NCBI RefSeq assembly: GCF_003574295.1
Contig: NZ_BHGK01000001.1
Span: forward strand, 2,232,001 to 2,296,000
DNA: 64,000 nt
Direction of reading: 5' to 3'
Origin: Mediterraneibacter butyricigenes
GTDB lineage: Bacteria > Bacillota > Clostridia > Lachnospirales > Lachnospiraceae
The position numbers were made by a program, and so were the translations under genes. Shown here in pieces: positions 1 through 8,233 of this stretch (positions are counted from its first letter, which is position 1; each line of letters opens with the position of its first letter). The notes beneath the pieces are model-generated. The model ran no database searches and was not told the DNA's origin. It was given only the letters and a program-made list of their open reading frames with translations.

Positions 1-228
1 ATAAGGAAAGAATAATCCGCACATATCCAGAACGACGACTCCGATACGTTTAGTTTCCTGGCTCTTTAGGTTTTTCGCAAAAATATTCGTTTTATAATTT
101 AATTCCTTAATGGCACGGTTGACTTTGTCGGCGGTTTCGTCACTGACATGCTTTGTACCGTTGATAACATGTGAAACGGTAGAGATGGATACACCGGCTC
201 TGCGCGCCACATCTTTGATCGTGATCAT
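1..228 (-). CDS. LacI-family transcriptional repressor, N-terminal part (cut by window edge)
   Basis: The first 76 codons are present and the rest lies before base 1. The protein opens with a classic LacI helix-turn-helix (MITIKDVARRAG, then VSISTVSHVING) and the hinge helix region, then the start of the periplasmic-binding-like core (KRIGVVVLD). The ATG at 228 has a GAAAGAGG ribosome binding site. The gene is divergent from the lyxose isomerase operon, whose promoter carries two AAAACGTTTT palindromes typical of LacI-family operators. It is therefore probably the local repressor, with a sugar or sugar phosphate as inducer. The inducer cannot be read from this fragment. Confidence 0.9.
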   Translation of the reverse strand, partial: MITIKDVARRAGVSISTVSHVINGTKHVSDETADKVNRAIKELNYKTNIFAKNLKSQETKRIGVVVLDMCGLFFPY

Positions 229-507
229 AAAATGCCTCTTTCTTTTTCCTATTTATGATGATTTCTATTCTAGGTTCACTTTTGGAATGAGATTGAAAGT
301 AAAGACTCCGAAGGACGATGTCTGTGGATGGCTTTGACTTTTAATAGACAAAAAATGAAAGTGAAAAATCAAACTTCCTATATTTTAGAAGAAAAATGAG
401 GAAAAATCAATTCATTGAAAGAAAATCTGTGGACTGAATAGGAAAAAGAAACGGAATTGTGAAATACTACTAAAAAACAAAGAGAGTATTTGTGAAAATT
501 AGATGTA

Positions 508-536
508 TTGACAGAAAAACGTTTTTCCGCTATAAT
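508..536 (+). promoter_or_regulatory. Consensus sigma-A promoter of the lyxose isomerase operon
   Basis: TTGACA at 508-513 and TATAAT at 531-536 are separated by exactly 17 bases, so both hexamers are perfect consensus. Such a strong core promoter is expected to need a repressor, and the spacer itself contains a LacI-like operator. The rest of the 229-507 gap holds no supported gene. Confidence 0.9.
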
Positions 537-561
537 TTAGACACATTAAGGAAAACGTTTT
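514..561. promoter_or_regulatory. Pair of LacI-type operators
   Basis: GAAAAACGTTTTTC (514-527) is a perfect palindrome with central CG lying inside the promoter spacer. AAAACGTTTT (552-561) lies after the transcription start. The centres are 36 bases apart. This is the typical LacI/GalR-family operator shape. Binding by the divergent LacI repressor at 1-228 is inferred. Confidence 0.7.
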
Positions 562-584
562 TATCTGGATTGGAGGATGTAATT

Positions 585-1331
585 ATGAAACGTTCAAAAG
601 CAAATGACATTATTCAGTACGCAATCGACGTTATGAAGAAGGCAGGATATCCGCTCCCGCCGTTTGCATACTACGAGAAAGCTGATTGGGAGAAGTTAGG
701 AGAAGACGAGATCGAGCTTGTTGAGAACATGCTGGGATGGGATATCACAGATTTCGGAAGCGGTGATTTCGATCACATCGGTCTTACAATCTTTACATTC
801 CGTAACGGAAACTTCTGGGCAAAAGATAAATACCCGAAGCCGTATGCAGAGAAATATCTGCTGGTAAATGATGGACAGATCTTACCGTTCCACTATCATT
901 GGAGCAAGATGGAAGACATCATCAACAGAGGTGGCGGAGATCTTGAGATTACACTTTACAACTCAACAGAAGAAGACTTCAAAGATGTTGAGGGTGGAAG
1001 AAGTGGAAAACCTGGACAGTTCGCTGATACACCGGTTACCGTAACAATCGACGGAAAAGCTGTTACCGTTCCGGCTGGTGGCAAAGTTGTCTGCAAACCT
1101 GGACAGAGTATTACACTGAAACCTGGACAGTATCATCAGTGGCAGGGTGTTCCGGGAACTGGAGATGTTATCCTGTTTGAAGTTTCTACTACAAACGATG
1201 ACACCATCGACAATCGTTTCCATACTGCTGGAGAAAGAATCCCGACAATGGAAGAGGATGTGGAAGCTAAATATCTGATGTTTGCTGATTATCCGAAATA
1301 TACAAAATTTGATTTCATCAAACATGACTAA
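585..1331 (+). CDS. D-lyxose ketol-isomerase (cupin fold)
   Basis: The predicted 248-residue protein matches the D-lyxose isomerase family (EC 5.3.1.15), which interconverts D-lyxose and D-xylulose and often D-mannose and D-fructose with a Mn-type ion in a cupin barrel. Likely metal ligands are visible: His103, His105 and Glu110 in the FHYHWSKME segment, and His184 in GQYHQW. A longer in-frame start at 492 is unlikely because it would cover the promoter. The ATG at 585 follows GGAGG at 572-576. This is the first gene of an operon with the DUF4432 protein and an ABC importer. The true substrate may be another aldose of the same configuration. Confidence 0.88.
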   Translation: MKRSKANDIIQYAIDVMKKAGYPLPPFAYYEKADWEKLGEDEIELVENMLGWDITDFGSGDFDHIGLTIFTFRNGNFWAKDKYPKPYAEKYLLVNDGQILPFHYHWSKMEDIINRGGGDLEITLYNSTEEDFKDVEGGRSGKPGQFADTPVTVTIDGKAVTVPAGGKVVCKPGQSITLKPGQYHQWQGVPGTGDVILFEVSTTNDDTIDNRFHTAGERIPTMEEDVEAKYLMFADYPKYTKFDFIKHD

Positions 1332-1349
1332 TTTCTAAGGAAGGACAAG

Positions 1350-2414
1350 GTGGATCACGATATGAAAAATCTTTCAAAACGTGAGCTGGAAGCCTACTGT
1401 GGAGATCTTTCACAGGCATTTGGTATTCAGGAATGTGTCCTGGAAGGCGGAAAAGCCAAAGGAACAAAGGCCTATATCGTAAACAATGGATGCGGACTGG
1501 AGATGACAGTTCTTGCGGACAAATGTTTTGCGATTCCGAAAATGTCTTTCAAGGGAGACAACGTAGGATTTATTTCCAAGACAGGAATCTGCGCACCGGA
1601 ATTCTTCCAGGAGGAAGGTACCAGAGGTTTCTTACGAAACTTTGAGGCAGGATTTCTGACTACATGTGGTTTGACTTATGTAGGTACGCCGGGTGTGGAA
1701 GACGGACAGCCCAACGGACTTCACGGAGTGATTTCCAATACACCGATCGAACATGCTTCTTCGAAAGTAGAGTGGGACGGTGACAAGGCATGGCTCGTAT
1801 TAAACGGACATGCAAGAGAGGGATATCTGTTTGGACCGAATCTTGAGATTCGAAGAGACATCCGCATGAATACCAAGGAAAATAAACTTTGGATTCATGA
1901 CGAGGTAGAGAATCATGGATTTGATACACAGCCGTTAATGCTTCTGTATCATTTCAACATGGGTTATCCGATGTTGGACGGAAGCTGTAAAGTATATACC
2001 AATTATGACAAGATCGTTCCGAGAGATCCACATTCCGCAGAAGGAATGGAAGATTGTGAACAGTTCCTGGATCCGATCGATGGATATGAGGAAAAAGTAT
2101 ATTTCCGTTCTGTTTCGGATGAATCTGTTAAAAAAGGATATGTACTCTTACATAATGAAAATCTTCAAAAAGCAGTTCTGATTCATCTGGATCCGGAAGC
2201 ACTTCCGGTTCTGAATCAGTGGAACAGTCCGAGATCCGGCGATTATGCACTGGGTCTGGAACCTGGAACCGCACATGTTGGCGGACGAATCCGGGCAAAA
2301 GAAGATGGCTCCTTAAAATATATCGAGCCGGGCGAAGTGAAAACCTTCGATATTGAGGTCGAGTTTATCGACTGCACAACAGAAAATGAAAAGCTGAGCG
2401 CTTTCATTAAATAA
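1350..2414 (+). CDS. DUF4432 family protein (aldose 1-epimerase-like fold)
   Basis: The 354-residue protein resembles DUF4432 proteins, which share the galactose mutarotase-like beta-sandwich and are usually encoded with sugar catabolic genes. Visible features are GLHGVISNTP and, near the C-terminus, ALGLEPGTAHVGGR, typical of the family's sugar-binding face. It starts 18 bases after the lyxose isomerase gene. The GTG at 1350 follows AAGGAAGG, but an ATG at 1362 preceded by AAGGTGG is an equally credible start. Its activity is not established. Anomer or epimer interconversion of the imported sugar is the likely role by context. Confidence 0.75.
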   Translation: MDHDMKNLSKRELEAYCGDLSQAFGIQECVLEGGKAKGTKAYIVNNGCGLEMTVLADKCFAIPKMSFKGDNVGFISKTGICAPEFFQEEGTRGFLRNFEAGFLTTCGLTYVGTPGVEDGQPNGLHGVISNTPIEHASSKVEWDGDKAWLVLNGHAREGYLFGPNLEIRRDIRMNTKENKLWIHDEVENHGFDTQPLMLLYHFNMGYPMLDGSCKVYTNYDKIVPRDPHSAEGMEDCEQFLDPIDGYEEKVYFRSVSDESVKKGYVLLHNENLQKAVLIHLDPEALPVLNQWNSPRSGDYALGLEPGTAHVGGRIRAKEDGSLKYIEPGEVKTFDIEVEFIDCTTENEKLSAFIK

Positions 2415-2441
2415 AATTTTTATGTTCAAGGAGGAAGAAAC

Positions 2442-3446
2442 ATGAAAAAGAGAATGTTAGCAGTATTGTTAGCAGGTGTTATGACTTTAGGTTTAGCAGC
2501 CTGCGGTGGCAGCGGATCCGATTCCAAGGCCGATTCTAAGGATTCCGGAAGCTCTGATGGAGACATCAACATCGCAGTTCTTCTGAAACCAGAGTCAAAT
2601 GAGTACTGGGCTTCTATGAAAGCTGGTATCGAAGATTGGGCAAAAGATCAGGACGGAGTAAGCGTAGACGTATACTGTGCTGAATCAGAAGACAATATCC
2701 AGGGACAGTTGGAGCAGATGGAAAACATCATTTCAAAAGATTATGATGCAATCTGTGCAGCACCGCTTTCCGCATCTAACTTGGTAGAAGGTGTTCTGAA
2801 AGCTTGTGACGCTGGAATCCCGGTAGTAAACGTGGATGAAGGTATCGACGCTGAGGCTGTAAAAGAAGGCGGCGGAAACATGGTTGGTATGTACACAACG
2901 GATAACGTATTAGTTGGACAGAAAGCTGCTGAGTACATCACAGAGCAGATCGGTTCCGGTGAAGTAGCAATCATCGAAGGAACAGCAGGAAACGTAACAT
3001 CTAACGACCGTACAAAAGGTGCTACAGATTACTTCGAGAGCCAGGATGGAATGAAAGTAGTAGCAAGCCAGCCAGGAGACTGGGATAGACTGACCTCTAT
3101 CGACGTAGCAACAAACATTATGCAGTCCAATCCGGATCTGAAAGCATTCTACTGCGCAAATGATACCATGGCACTTGGTGTATACGAAGCAGTTGTAAAC
3201 GCTGGAAAACAGGATCAGGTAATGGTAGTAGGAACTGATGCAATTGCAAACGCAAAAGAGTCTGTAAAGAATGGCGAGATGGCAGCAACAGTTGGACAGG
3301 ACAACGTAGGTATCGGTGTTGCTTGTTGTGAACTGGCAGTAAAAGCAGTAAAAGACGGCTGGAAAGCTGATCCGAGTGCAGAGATGCCTGTTGAATACAT
3401 CGACTCCTTCCTTGTAACAAAGGACAACGTTGATGATTATCTGTAA
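2442..3446 (+). CDS. Sugar ABC transporter substrate-binding lipoprotein (copy 1, RbsB/AlsB type)
   Basis: This 334-residue lipoprotein has a signal peptide ending in the lipobox LAAC, a short Gly/Ser/Asp-rich linker, and a type I periplasmic-binding fold (INIAVLLKPESNEYW near the N-terminus) as in ribose and allose binders. It would capture a pentose or hexose outside the membrane and deliver it to the downstream ATPase and permease. It is nearly identical to the protein at 14771-15775, with only a handful of substitutions (for example KADSKD against KSESKD). An AGGAGG-type site precedes the ATG. A hairpin just after the gene probably keeps its transcript more abundant than the rest of the operon. 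Confidence 0.9.
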   Translation: MKKRMLAVLLAGVMTLGLAACGGSGSDSKADSKDSGSSDGDINIAVLLKPESNEYWASMKAGIEDWAKDQDGVSVDVYCAESEDNIQGQLEQMENIISKDYDAICAAPLSASNLVEGVLKACDAGIPVVNVDEGIDAEAVKEGGGNMVGMYTTDNVLVGQKAAEYITEQIGSGEVAIIEGTAGNVTSNDRTKGATDYFESQDGMKVVASQPGDWDRLTSIDVATNIMQSNPDLKAFYCANDTMALGVYEAVVNAGKQDQVMVVGTDAIANAKESVKNGEMAATVGQDNVGIGVACCELAVKAVKDGWKADPSAEMPVEYIDSFLVTKDNVDDYL

Positions 3447-3480
3447 GATTTTCATTCAGATAGTGTGAATAAACTTTAAA

Positions 3481-3514
3481 AATAAATTCCGGGTCTTCGG
3501 ATCCGGAATTTATT
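3481..3514 (+). terminator. Intercistronic hairpin after binding-protein gene
   Basis: AATAAATTCCGG (3481-3492) pairs with CCGGAATTTATT (3503-3514) around a 10-base loop. The U-run after it is weak. It lies between the binding-protein and ATPase genes, so it is more likely a partial terminator or 3' stabiliser than a full stop. Confidence 0.65.
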
Positions 3515-3557
3515 TCTAAAAAAGCAAGAAACAGCCAAAGAACAAAGAGGGAAAAAT

Positions 3558-5075
3558 ATGGAAAATTTGGTAGAAATGAAAAATATGACGATGAAGTTTC
3601 CCGGAGTCATCGCCCTGAACAATGTATCCTTCGATCTGAGACCGGGAGAAGTACATATCCTTCTTGGAGAGAACGGTGCGGGAAAGTCCACATTGGTAAA
3701 GATGCTGAGTGGAATCAACAAGCCGACATCCGGAGAAATCATCTTAAACGGAAAGACCTACGATCATCTGACACCGAAGGATTCGATGGAGAATAAGATC
3801 GCAATCATCTATCAGGAACTGAGTGTGGTCAACGAGCTGTCGATCGCCGAGAACCTGTTTGTAGGAAAACTGCCGAAGAAAACGGTAGCAGGAATCAAAG
3901 TAGTAGATTATAAGAAAATGAATGCAGAGGCCGAGAAGTACATGAAGGAAATCGGTCTGAACAGAAGTCCATCCACCCTGGTGCAGGACATCTCTATTTC
4001 AGAGAAACAGCAGGTGGAAATCGCAAAAGCCCTGGCGAGCCAGGCAAAGATCATCATCATGGATGAACCAACATCTTCTTTATCTATAGAAGAGACAGAA
4101 GATCTGTTTAAGATCATTGAGAAATTGAAAAAGAATGGAATTGGAATCATTTACATTTCGCATAAATTAAAAGAGCTCAAGCAGATCGGAGACCGTGTAA
4201 CCGTTCTGAAGGATGGATGCTATGTCAATACCGTAAATGTAGCAGACATCGAAGTGGAAGACATGATCCCGATGATGGTAGGACGTAAGATCAAGAGCGT
4301 CTACCCTGGAAAGAGCAAAGCATACGATGAAAACGAAATCGCATTTGAAGTGAAACACCTGACCCGAAAAGACGGAACAGCAAAGGATATCAGCTTCCAG
4401 GTACATAAGGGAGAGATCCTTGGATTTGCGGGACTGATCGGAGCAGGAAGATCAGAATGTATGGAAGGAATCTTCGGAGCAAAACCGATCAGCTCGGGAG
4501 AAATCTACTTACATGGAAAGAAGCTGGAGATCAAGGATACCTACAAGGCCCTGAAACAGGGAATCGCGATGGTAACTGAGAACCGAAGAGAGACTGGATT
4601 CTTCCAGAACTTCGAGATCTGGAGAGAGACCTCCGTCACTGTCAACCTGAAAAAGTCTAAGATGGGCGGCTTCTCCGGACTGGTCAATGAGAAGAAAGAG
4701 CGTCAGATTGCTGAGGAACAGGTGAAAAAACTGAATACCAAATGTTCCGGAATCGATCAGATGACCGTGAATCTGTCCGGAGGAAACCAGCAGAAGGTCA
4801 TCATCGGAAAGTGGCTGGCGGTAGATTCCGAAGTGTTTATCTTTGATGAACCGACCAAGGGAATCGACGTAGGAGCAAAGAGCGAGATCTATGACATCAT
4901 GAGAGGCATGGCAGATCAGGGAAAAGCCATCATCATGGTATCATCCGAGATGCCGGAGCTGCTGTCAACCTGTGACCGGATTATCGTATTTAGAAACGGA
5001 GAGATTTCAGGAATCCTGAACAATGAAGAGGCAACTGAAGAGAAGATCATGTATGCAGCAGTTGCAGTAGATTAA
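3558..5075 (+). CDS. Sugar ABC transporter ATP-binding protein (copy 1, RbsA/AlsA type)
   Basis: This 505-residue protein has two tandem ABC ATPase domains, the usual layout for ribose/allose/galactoside importers. The first domain has Walker A GENGAGKST at residues 37-45 and the degenerate signature ISISEKQQVEIAKAL. The second has the canonical signature NLSGGNQQKV. It would power sugar import with the permease that starts 13 bases downstream. From about base 3830 to 5700 its DNA reads as identical to the copy at 15935, while its first 270 bases carry scattered differences. Confidence 0.93.
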   Translation: MENLVEMKNMTMKFPGVIALNNVSFDLRPGEVHILLGENGAGKSTLVKMLSGINKPTSGEIILNGKTYDHLTPKDSMENKIAIIYQELSVVNELSIAENLFVGKLPKKTVAGIKVVDYKKMNAEAEKYMKEIGLNRSPSTLVQDISISEKQQVEIAKALASQAKIIIMDEPTSSLSIEETEDLFKIIEKLKKNGIGIIYISHKLKELKQIGDRVTVLKDGCYVNTVNVADIEVEDMIPMMVGRKIKSVYPGKSKAYDENEIAFEVKHLTRKDGTAKDISFQVHKGEILGFAGLIGAGRSECMEGIFGAKPISSGEIYLHGKKLEIKDTYKALKQGIAMVTENRRETGFFQNFEIWRETSVTVNLKKSKMGGFSGLVNEKKERQIAEEQVKKLNTKCSGIDQMTVNLSGGNQQKVIIGKWLAVDSEVFIFDEPTKGIDVGAKSEIYDIMRGMADQGKAIIMVSSEMPELLSTCDRIIVFRNGEISGILNNEEATEEKIMYAAVAVD

Positions 5076-5088
5076 GAGGTGGAAGAAA

Positions 5089-6036
5089 ATGACAAAAGCA
5101 AAATTCAAATCATTTTGGGATAAGTTTGGAACGCTGACAATACTGATTTTTCTGATGGCATGTCTGTCAATCGCGTCTCCAAAATACTTTTTGACACTTG
5201 ATAACTTTAAGCAGATCGGTCTGCAGAGTACCGTATATATCCTGCTTGCATTCGGAGAGTTCTTCGCGATCCTGCTTGCCGGAATCGACCTGTCCGTTGG
5301 TTCAGTTGCAGCGTTGACCGGAACCTTTATCGCATTGATGCTGAAAGCAGAAGTACCGGTTGTGGCAGCAATCCTGTTAGGACTGCTGATCTCTATCGTA
5401 TTTGGTATTGTAAACGGAGCACTGATCAATGCCTTGGATCTGCATCCATTCGTAGTAACCCTTGGTACCAACACTATTTTCCGTGGAATCACTCTGGTAA
5501 TTTCCAAAGGATCCCCGATCTACGGACTGCCGGCAAGTTTCAAAAACCTGTCCAGTTATGTAGCAGGATTCCCGATCCCGTTGATCTTCGCGTTGGTCAT
5601 GACCGTAATCCTGGTATGGTTTACCAACAATACGGTAGCAGCAAGAAACCTGTATGCATTGGGTGGAAATAAACAGTCTGCATGGTATTCCGGAATTAAT
5701 ACACAGAGATACACCCTGTTTGCACATATCCTGGCATCCTTCCTTGCAGGTATTGCCGGTGTCATCATGACAAGCCGTGTAGGAGCTGCAGAGCCGACTG
5801 CCGGTGACGGATATGAGACCTTTGCGATCGCAGCATGTATCATCGGAGGAACCTCATTCTTCGGAGGAAAAGGAAAGATCTTCGGCGTACTGCTTGGAGG
5901 ACTGACCATCGGAACCATCACAAACGGATTGAACATCCTGAACGTATCCAGTTACTATCAGAAGATCGTAATGGGTGCCCTGATCATTGGATCTGTTGCC
6001 CTTGAAAAACTGGTAAGTAATTCTGTAAAGAACTAA
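5089..6036 (+). CDS. Sugar ABC transporter permease (copy 1, RbsC/AlsC type)
   Basis: This 315-residue, highly hydrophobic protein has the family motifs AGIDLSVGSVAALTG and FHPFVVTLGT-like (here LHPFVVTLGT), with about eight to ten membrane segments. It forms the channel of the importer with the preceding ATPase. Its 3' third differs silently from the copy at 17466-18413 (for example ACACAG/ACTCAG and CATATC/CATGTT), while the 5' two thirds appear identical. The operon ends in a strong hairpin just downstream. Confidence 0.92.
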   Translation: MTKAKFKSFWDKFGTLTILIFLMACLSIASPKYFLTLDNFKQIGLQSTVYILLAFGEFFAILLAGIDLSVGSVAALTGTFIALMLKAEVPVVAAILLGLLISIVFGIVNGALINALDLHPFVVTLGTNTIFRGITLVISKGSPIYGLPASFKNLSSYVAGFPIPLIFALVMTVILVWFTNNTVAARNLYALGGNKQSAWYSGINTQRYTLFAHILASFLAGIAGVIMTSRVGAAEPTAGDGYETFAIAACIIGGTSFFGGKGKIFGVLLGGLTIGTITNGLNILNVSSYYQKIVMGALIIGSVALEKLVSNSVKN

Positions 6037-6061
6037 GAATCAGCAAAAGAAAAGTATAAGT

Positions 6062-6097
6062 AAAGGACGTTGATATGTGAGTATCAACGTCCTTTTT
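6062..6097 (+). terminator. Rho-independent terminator of the first sugar operon
   Basis: A perfect 14-base stem, AAAGGACGTTGATA (6062-6075) with TATCAACGTCCTTT (6082-6095), has a six-base loop and ends in a T-run. Confidence 0.93.
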
Positions 6098-6131
6098 GAT
6101 TCTGCAAACAAACGAAACAGGAGCGTGAAAA

Positions 6132-6899
6132 TTATTCTGCAATAACTACATTCACCATCTCTTCCAATTGTTTTCGGGTATCATTTGGAATGCCGGAGTC
6201 GGTGATCAACAGATCCACATCCGACCAGGGAGCGACTTCTACCAGAGAAGCATGGGTGAATTTACTGCTGTCGGCAAGTACAATACTTCGGTTGCAGCGC
6301 CGGATATATTCCTGCTTGATCTGGATTTCTTCAAAGCCTTTGGCACAGATGCCGTTTCGGTTCTGAACACCGCTGGTTCCGATAAAGGAAACATCCAGAG
6401 AAAGCTTTTGCAGGGACTGGACGGCCTGTTCCCCGGTATAAGACATTTCGGTTTTATTATATTCTCCGCCCAGTGCGTAAAGTCGGTTCTTTGTTCCGGC
6501 GATACTGTGCATGACGGGATGAGAGTTGGTGACGATCAGTCGGTTCTCCATTCGACTCAGATAGGAAGTCAGCAATGCGACAGTGCTTCCGGTATCCATT
6601 CCGATAACGCTGTCTTCTCCGGGAATAAATTCCAGTGCTTTTTTGACAATCTTGTCTTTGGGGAGAAAATTTTCCTTCTGACGGCTGACTAAAGGTCCGA
6701 TTTCTTCCACAGAAGTGAGTCTTGCTCCACCGTAAACCTTTTCCAGAATTCCTTTCTTTTCTAAAAAGGAAAAGTCCTGTCGGATGGTCTCGGTAGAAAC
6801 GCCAAATAAGTAGGCTGCTGTTTCGGTCTCTAATTTCCCTTTCTCATGGATCAGTTCGATAATCTGTTCTCTGCGCTGTGCGATCTCCTGCGCTTTCAT
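6132..6899 (-). CDS. DeoR-family transcriptional repressor
   Basis: This 255-residue protein has the DeoR winged helix at its N-terminus (GVSTETIRQDFSFLEKKG) and the sugar-phosphate-sensing domain after it, including GMDTGSTVALL and the later TSGV and ADSSKF segments that bind phosphorylated sugars in this family. The ATG at 6899 follows AGGAGGGG. The gene is divergent from the ROK kinase / glycyl radical enzyme operon, and the shared gap contains phased repeats that look like its operators. One repeat is also found upstream of the aldolase gene. The probable effector is a pathway sugar phosphate. Confidence 0.92.
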   Translation of the reverse strand: MKAQEIAQRREQIIELIHEKGKLETETAAYLFGVSTETIRQDFSFLEKKGILEKVYGGARLTSVEEIGPLVSRQKENFLPKDKIVKKALEFIPGEDSVIGMDTGSTVALLTSYLSRMENRLIVTNSHPVMHSIAGTKNRLYALGGEYNKTEMSYTGEQAVQSLQKLSLDVSFIGTSGVQNRNGICAKGFEEIQIKQEYIRRCNRSIVLADSSKFTHASLVEVAPWSDVDLLITDSGIPNDTRKQLEEMVNVVIAE

Positions 6900-7040
6900 A
6901 CGAGTCCCCTCCTATGTTTATCATTTATTCACCAAGAATCATGAGAATGATGTTTAAAGGACATTCTCGATTTCTACATGATTTTTGTGTATCGCTTTCT
7001 TATTGTTTTTTTTGGATTTAATGTTATTTTACATGAAAAA

Positions 7041-7138
7041 CTTGGAATTTGCAATAAAAACCAAGAAATTGCAAAAAATATTTTGGGATTTATTTGCTTT
7101 TCTGGAAAAATAATTTGGTTTTCTGGGATTTAACATTG
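7041..7138. repeat. Phased direct repeats, likely DeoR operators
   Basis: The bases before the promoter contain a recurring TTGG(A/G)ATTT-type motif at about 20-base spacing: TTGGAATTTGCAA (from 7042), CAAGAAATTGCAAA (7062-7075), TTGGGATTTATTTGC (from 7083) and CTGGGATTTAACA (from 7123). The 20-base step puts the copies on one face of the helix. DeoR-family repressors commonly bind such tandem sites. The rest of the 6900-7211 gap shows no gene. Confidence 0.6.
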
Positions 7139-7164
7139 ACTTTTTTCTATCAGAATCGCATAAT
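7136..7164 (+). promoter_or_regulatory. Sigma-A promoter of the kinase / glycyl radical enzyme operon
   Basis: TTGACT (7136-7141) and CATAAT (7159-7164) are 17 bases apart. The promoter directly abuts the phased repeats, so a bound DeoR repressor could block it. Confidence 0.75.
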
Positions 7165-7211
7165 CAAGATAAAGAACGAGATGTGTGAGAAAAATCACAG
7201 GAGGACAGAGG

Positions 7212-8168
7212 ATGGAAAAATACAGATTAGCGATTGACGTCGGGGGAACGAAAATTGCATATGGAATTTTTAATGAGGAAAATGAAATTATTTTCAGACA
7301 CCGGACAGCGACTCCACTGGAGATTATGCCGGATGAATTTACAGAAAAACTGTATACAGAGATCGATGAAGTGCTAGAGAAGTCAGGAATCCCACTTTCA
7401 GAATTGAAGGGAATCAGTGTGGGAATGCCTTCTTATGTAGATTATGAGAACGGAATCGTAGTGACTTCCGGAAGTATTCATAATATTAAAAATTATCCGG
7501 CAAAAGCAGTTCTGGAGAAAAAATATCCGGGTGTGCGTATCGTGATCGACGGAGATACCAATATGGCGGCTCTGGCCGAACATGAATTCGGAGCCGGAAG
7601 AGGTTTCAAACACATGGTTTACTGTGCACTCAGTACCGGACTTGGCACCGGTTTTATCGTGAATAATGATCTGTTCCGCGGAAGTTATGGCGGGGCAGGA
7701 GAATCCGGTCACATGCTGATCACGCCGGGGGAAGGTCTGGAATGCGGATGCGGAAATAAAGGCTGCTTCATGAGTTATGCCTGCGGTTCTTTTATTGCAA
7801 AGCATGCACAGCTTGCGATCAAGAATGGAGAAAAATCTATCATGAGCGATATGGTATCAGATGTATCTGAGATCACCAGTGTTCATGTAGGAGAGGCTTA
7901 TAAAAAGGGAGATGAACTGGCAAAACGTCTGATGGATCAGTTGATCTATTATATTGCCTTACATATTTACAACCTGTTTATCGCATTTAACATCAACTGC
8001 TATGTATGCGGTGGAGGCCTTTTGAATATGGGAGATTTCTTCCTGGAAGAAATTCAGAAACAGGTGGATGAGTTCAACAAGCAGGAAAATCAGAAAATTT
8101 ACATCAAAGCCGCAGAACTTGGCGGAGACAACGGAATCATTGGCTGCGCAGTTGCACTGGAGAAATAA
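7212..8168 (+). CDS. ROK-family sugar kinase
   Basis: This 318-residue protein has the ATP-binding motif DVGGTK (residues 9-14), a catalytic aspartate in IDGDTN (Asp115), and the ROK zinc site with His167 in ESGHM and the cysteines of ECGCGNKGC. ROK kinases phosphorylate hexoses at O6 or acylated amino sugars. It is the first gene of the glycyl radical enzyme operon, so it probably makes the 6-phosphate that the radical enzyme uses; 1,5-anhydroglucitol or a relative is a candidate. The ATG at 7212 follows AGGAGG at 7199-7204. An upstream GTG at 7185 would overlap that site and is rejected. Confidence 0.88.
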   Translation: MEKYRLAIDVGGTKIAYGIFNEENEIIFRHRTATPLEIMPDEFTEKLYTEIDEVLEKSGIPLSELKGISVGMPSYVDYENGIVVTSGSIHNIKNYPAKAVLEKKYPGVRIVIDGDTNMAALAEHEFGAGRGFKHMVYCALSTGLGTGFIVNNDLFRGSYGGAGESGHMLITPGEGLECGCGNKGCFMSYACGSFIAKHAQLAIKNGEKSIMSDMVSDVSEITSVHVGEAYKKGDELAKRLMDQLIYYIALHIYNLFIAFNINCYVCGGGLLNMGDFFLEEIQKQVDEFNKQENQKIYIKAAELGGDNGIIGCAVALEK

Positions 8169-8233
8169 AAGTAAAGAAAATATAGGGCTTAGATAAAAAA
8201 CGTATGGAAGAAAATCAGAGAAAGGAAATGGAT

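Larger units (their letters stand above)
3558..6036 (+). repeat. Long direct repeat, copy A (ABC ATPase and permease genes)
   Basis: This segment is repeated in the same orientation at 15935-18413, an offset of 12,377 bases. The middle of the repeat reads as identical. The flanking spacers (3447-3557 against 15776-15934) are unrelated in sequence. Confidence 0.92.

Noticed and set aside
492-584. Extended N-terminus of lyxose isomerase
   Set aside because: It would be translated from the promoter and operator; the ATG at 585 has the proper ribosome binding site.
5007-5507. Opposite-strand open frame across the ATPase/permease junction (166 codons)
   Set aside because: It mirrors the codons of the real genes, lacks a start signal and recurs in the duplicated copy for that reason only.
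6168-6692. Plus-strand frame inside the DeoR gene (174 codons)
   Set aside because: DeoR on the other strand has full family motifs; this frame has none.
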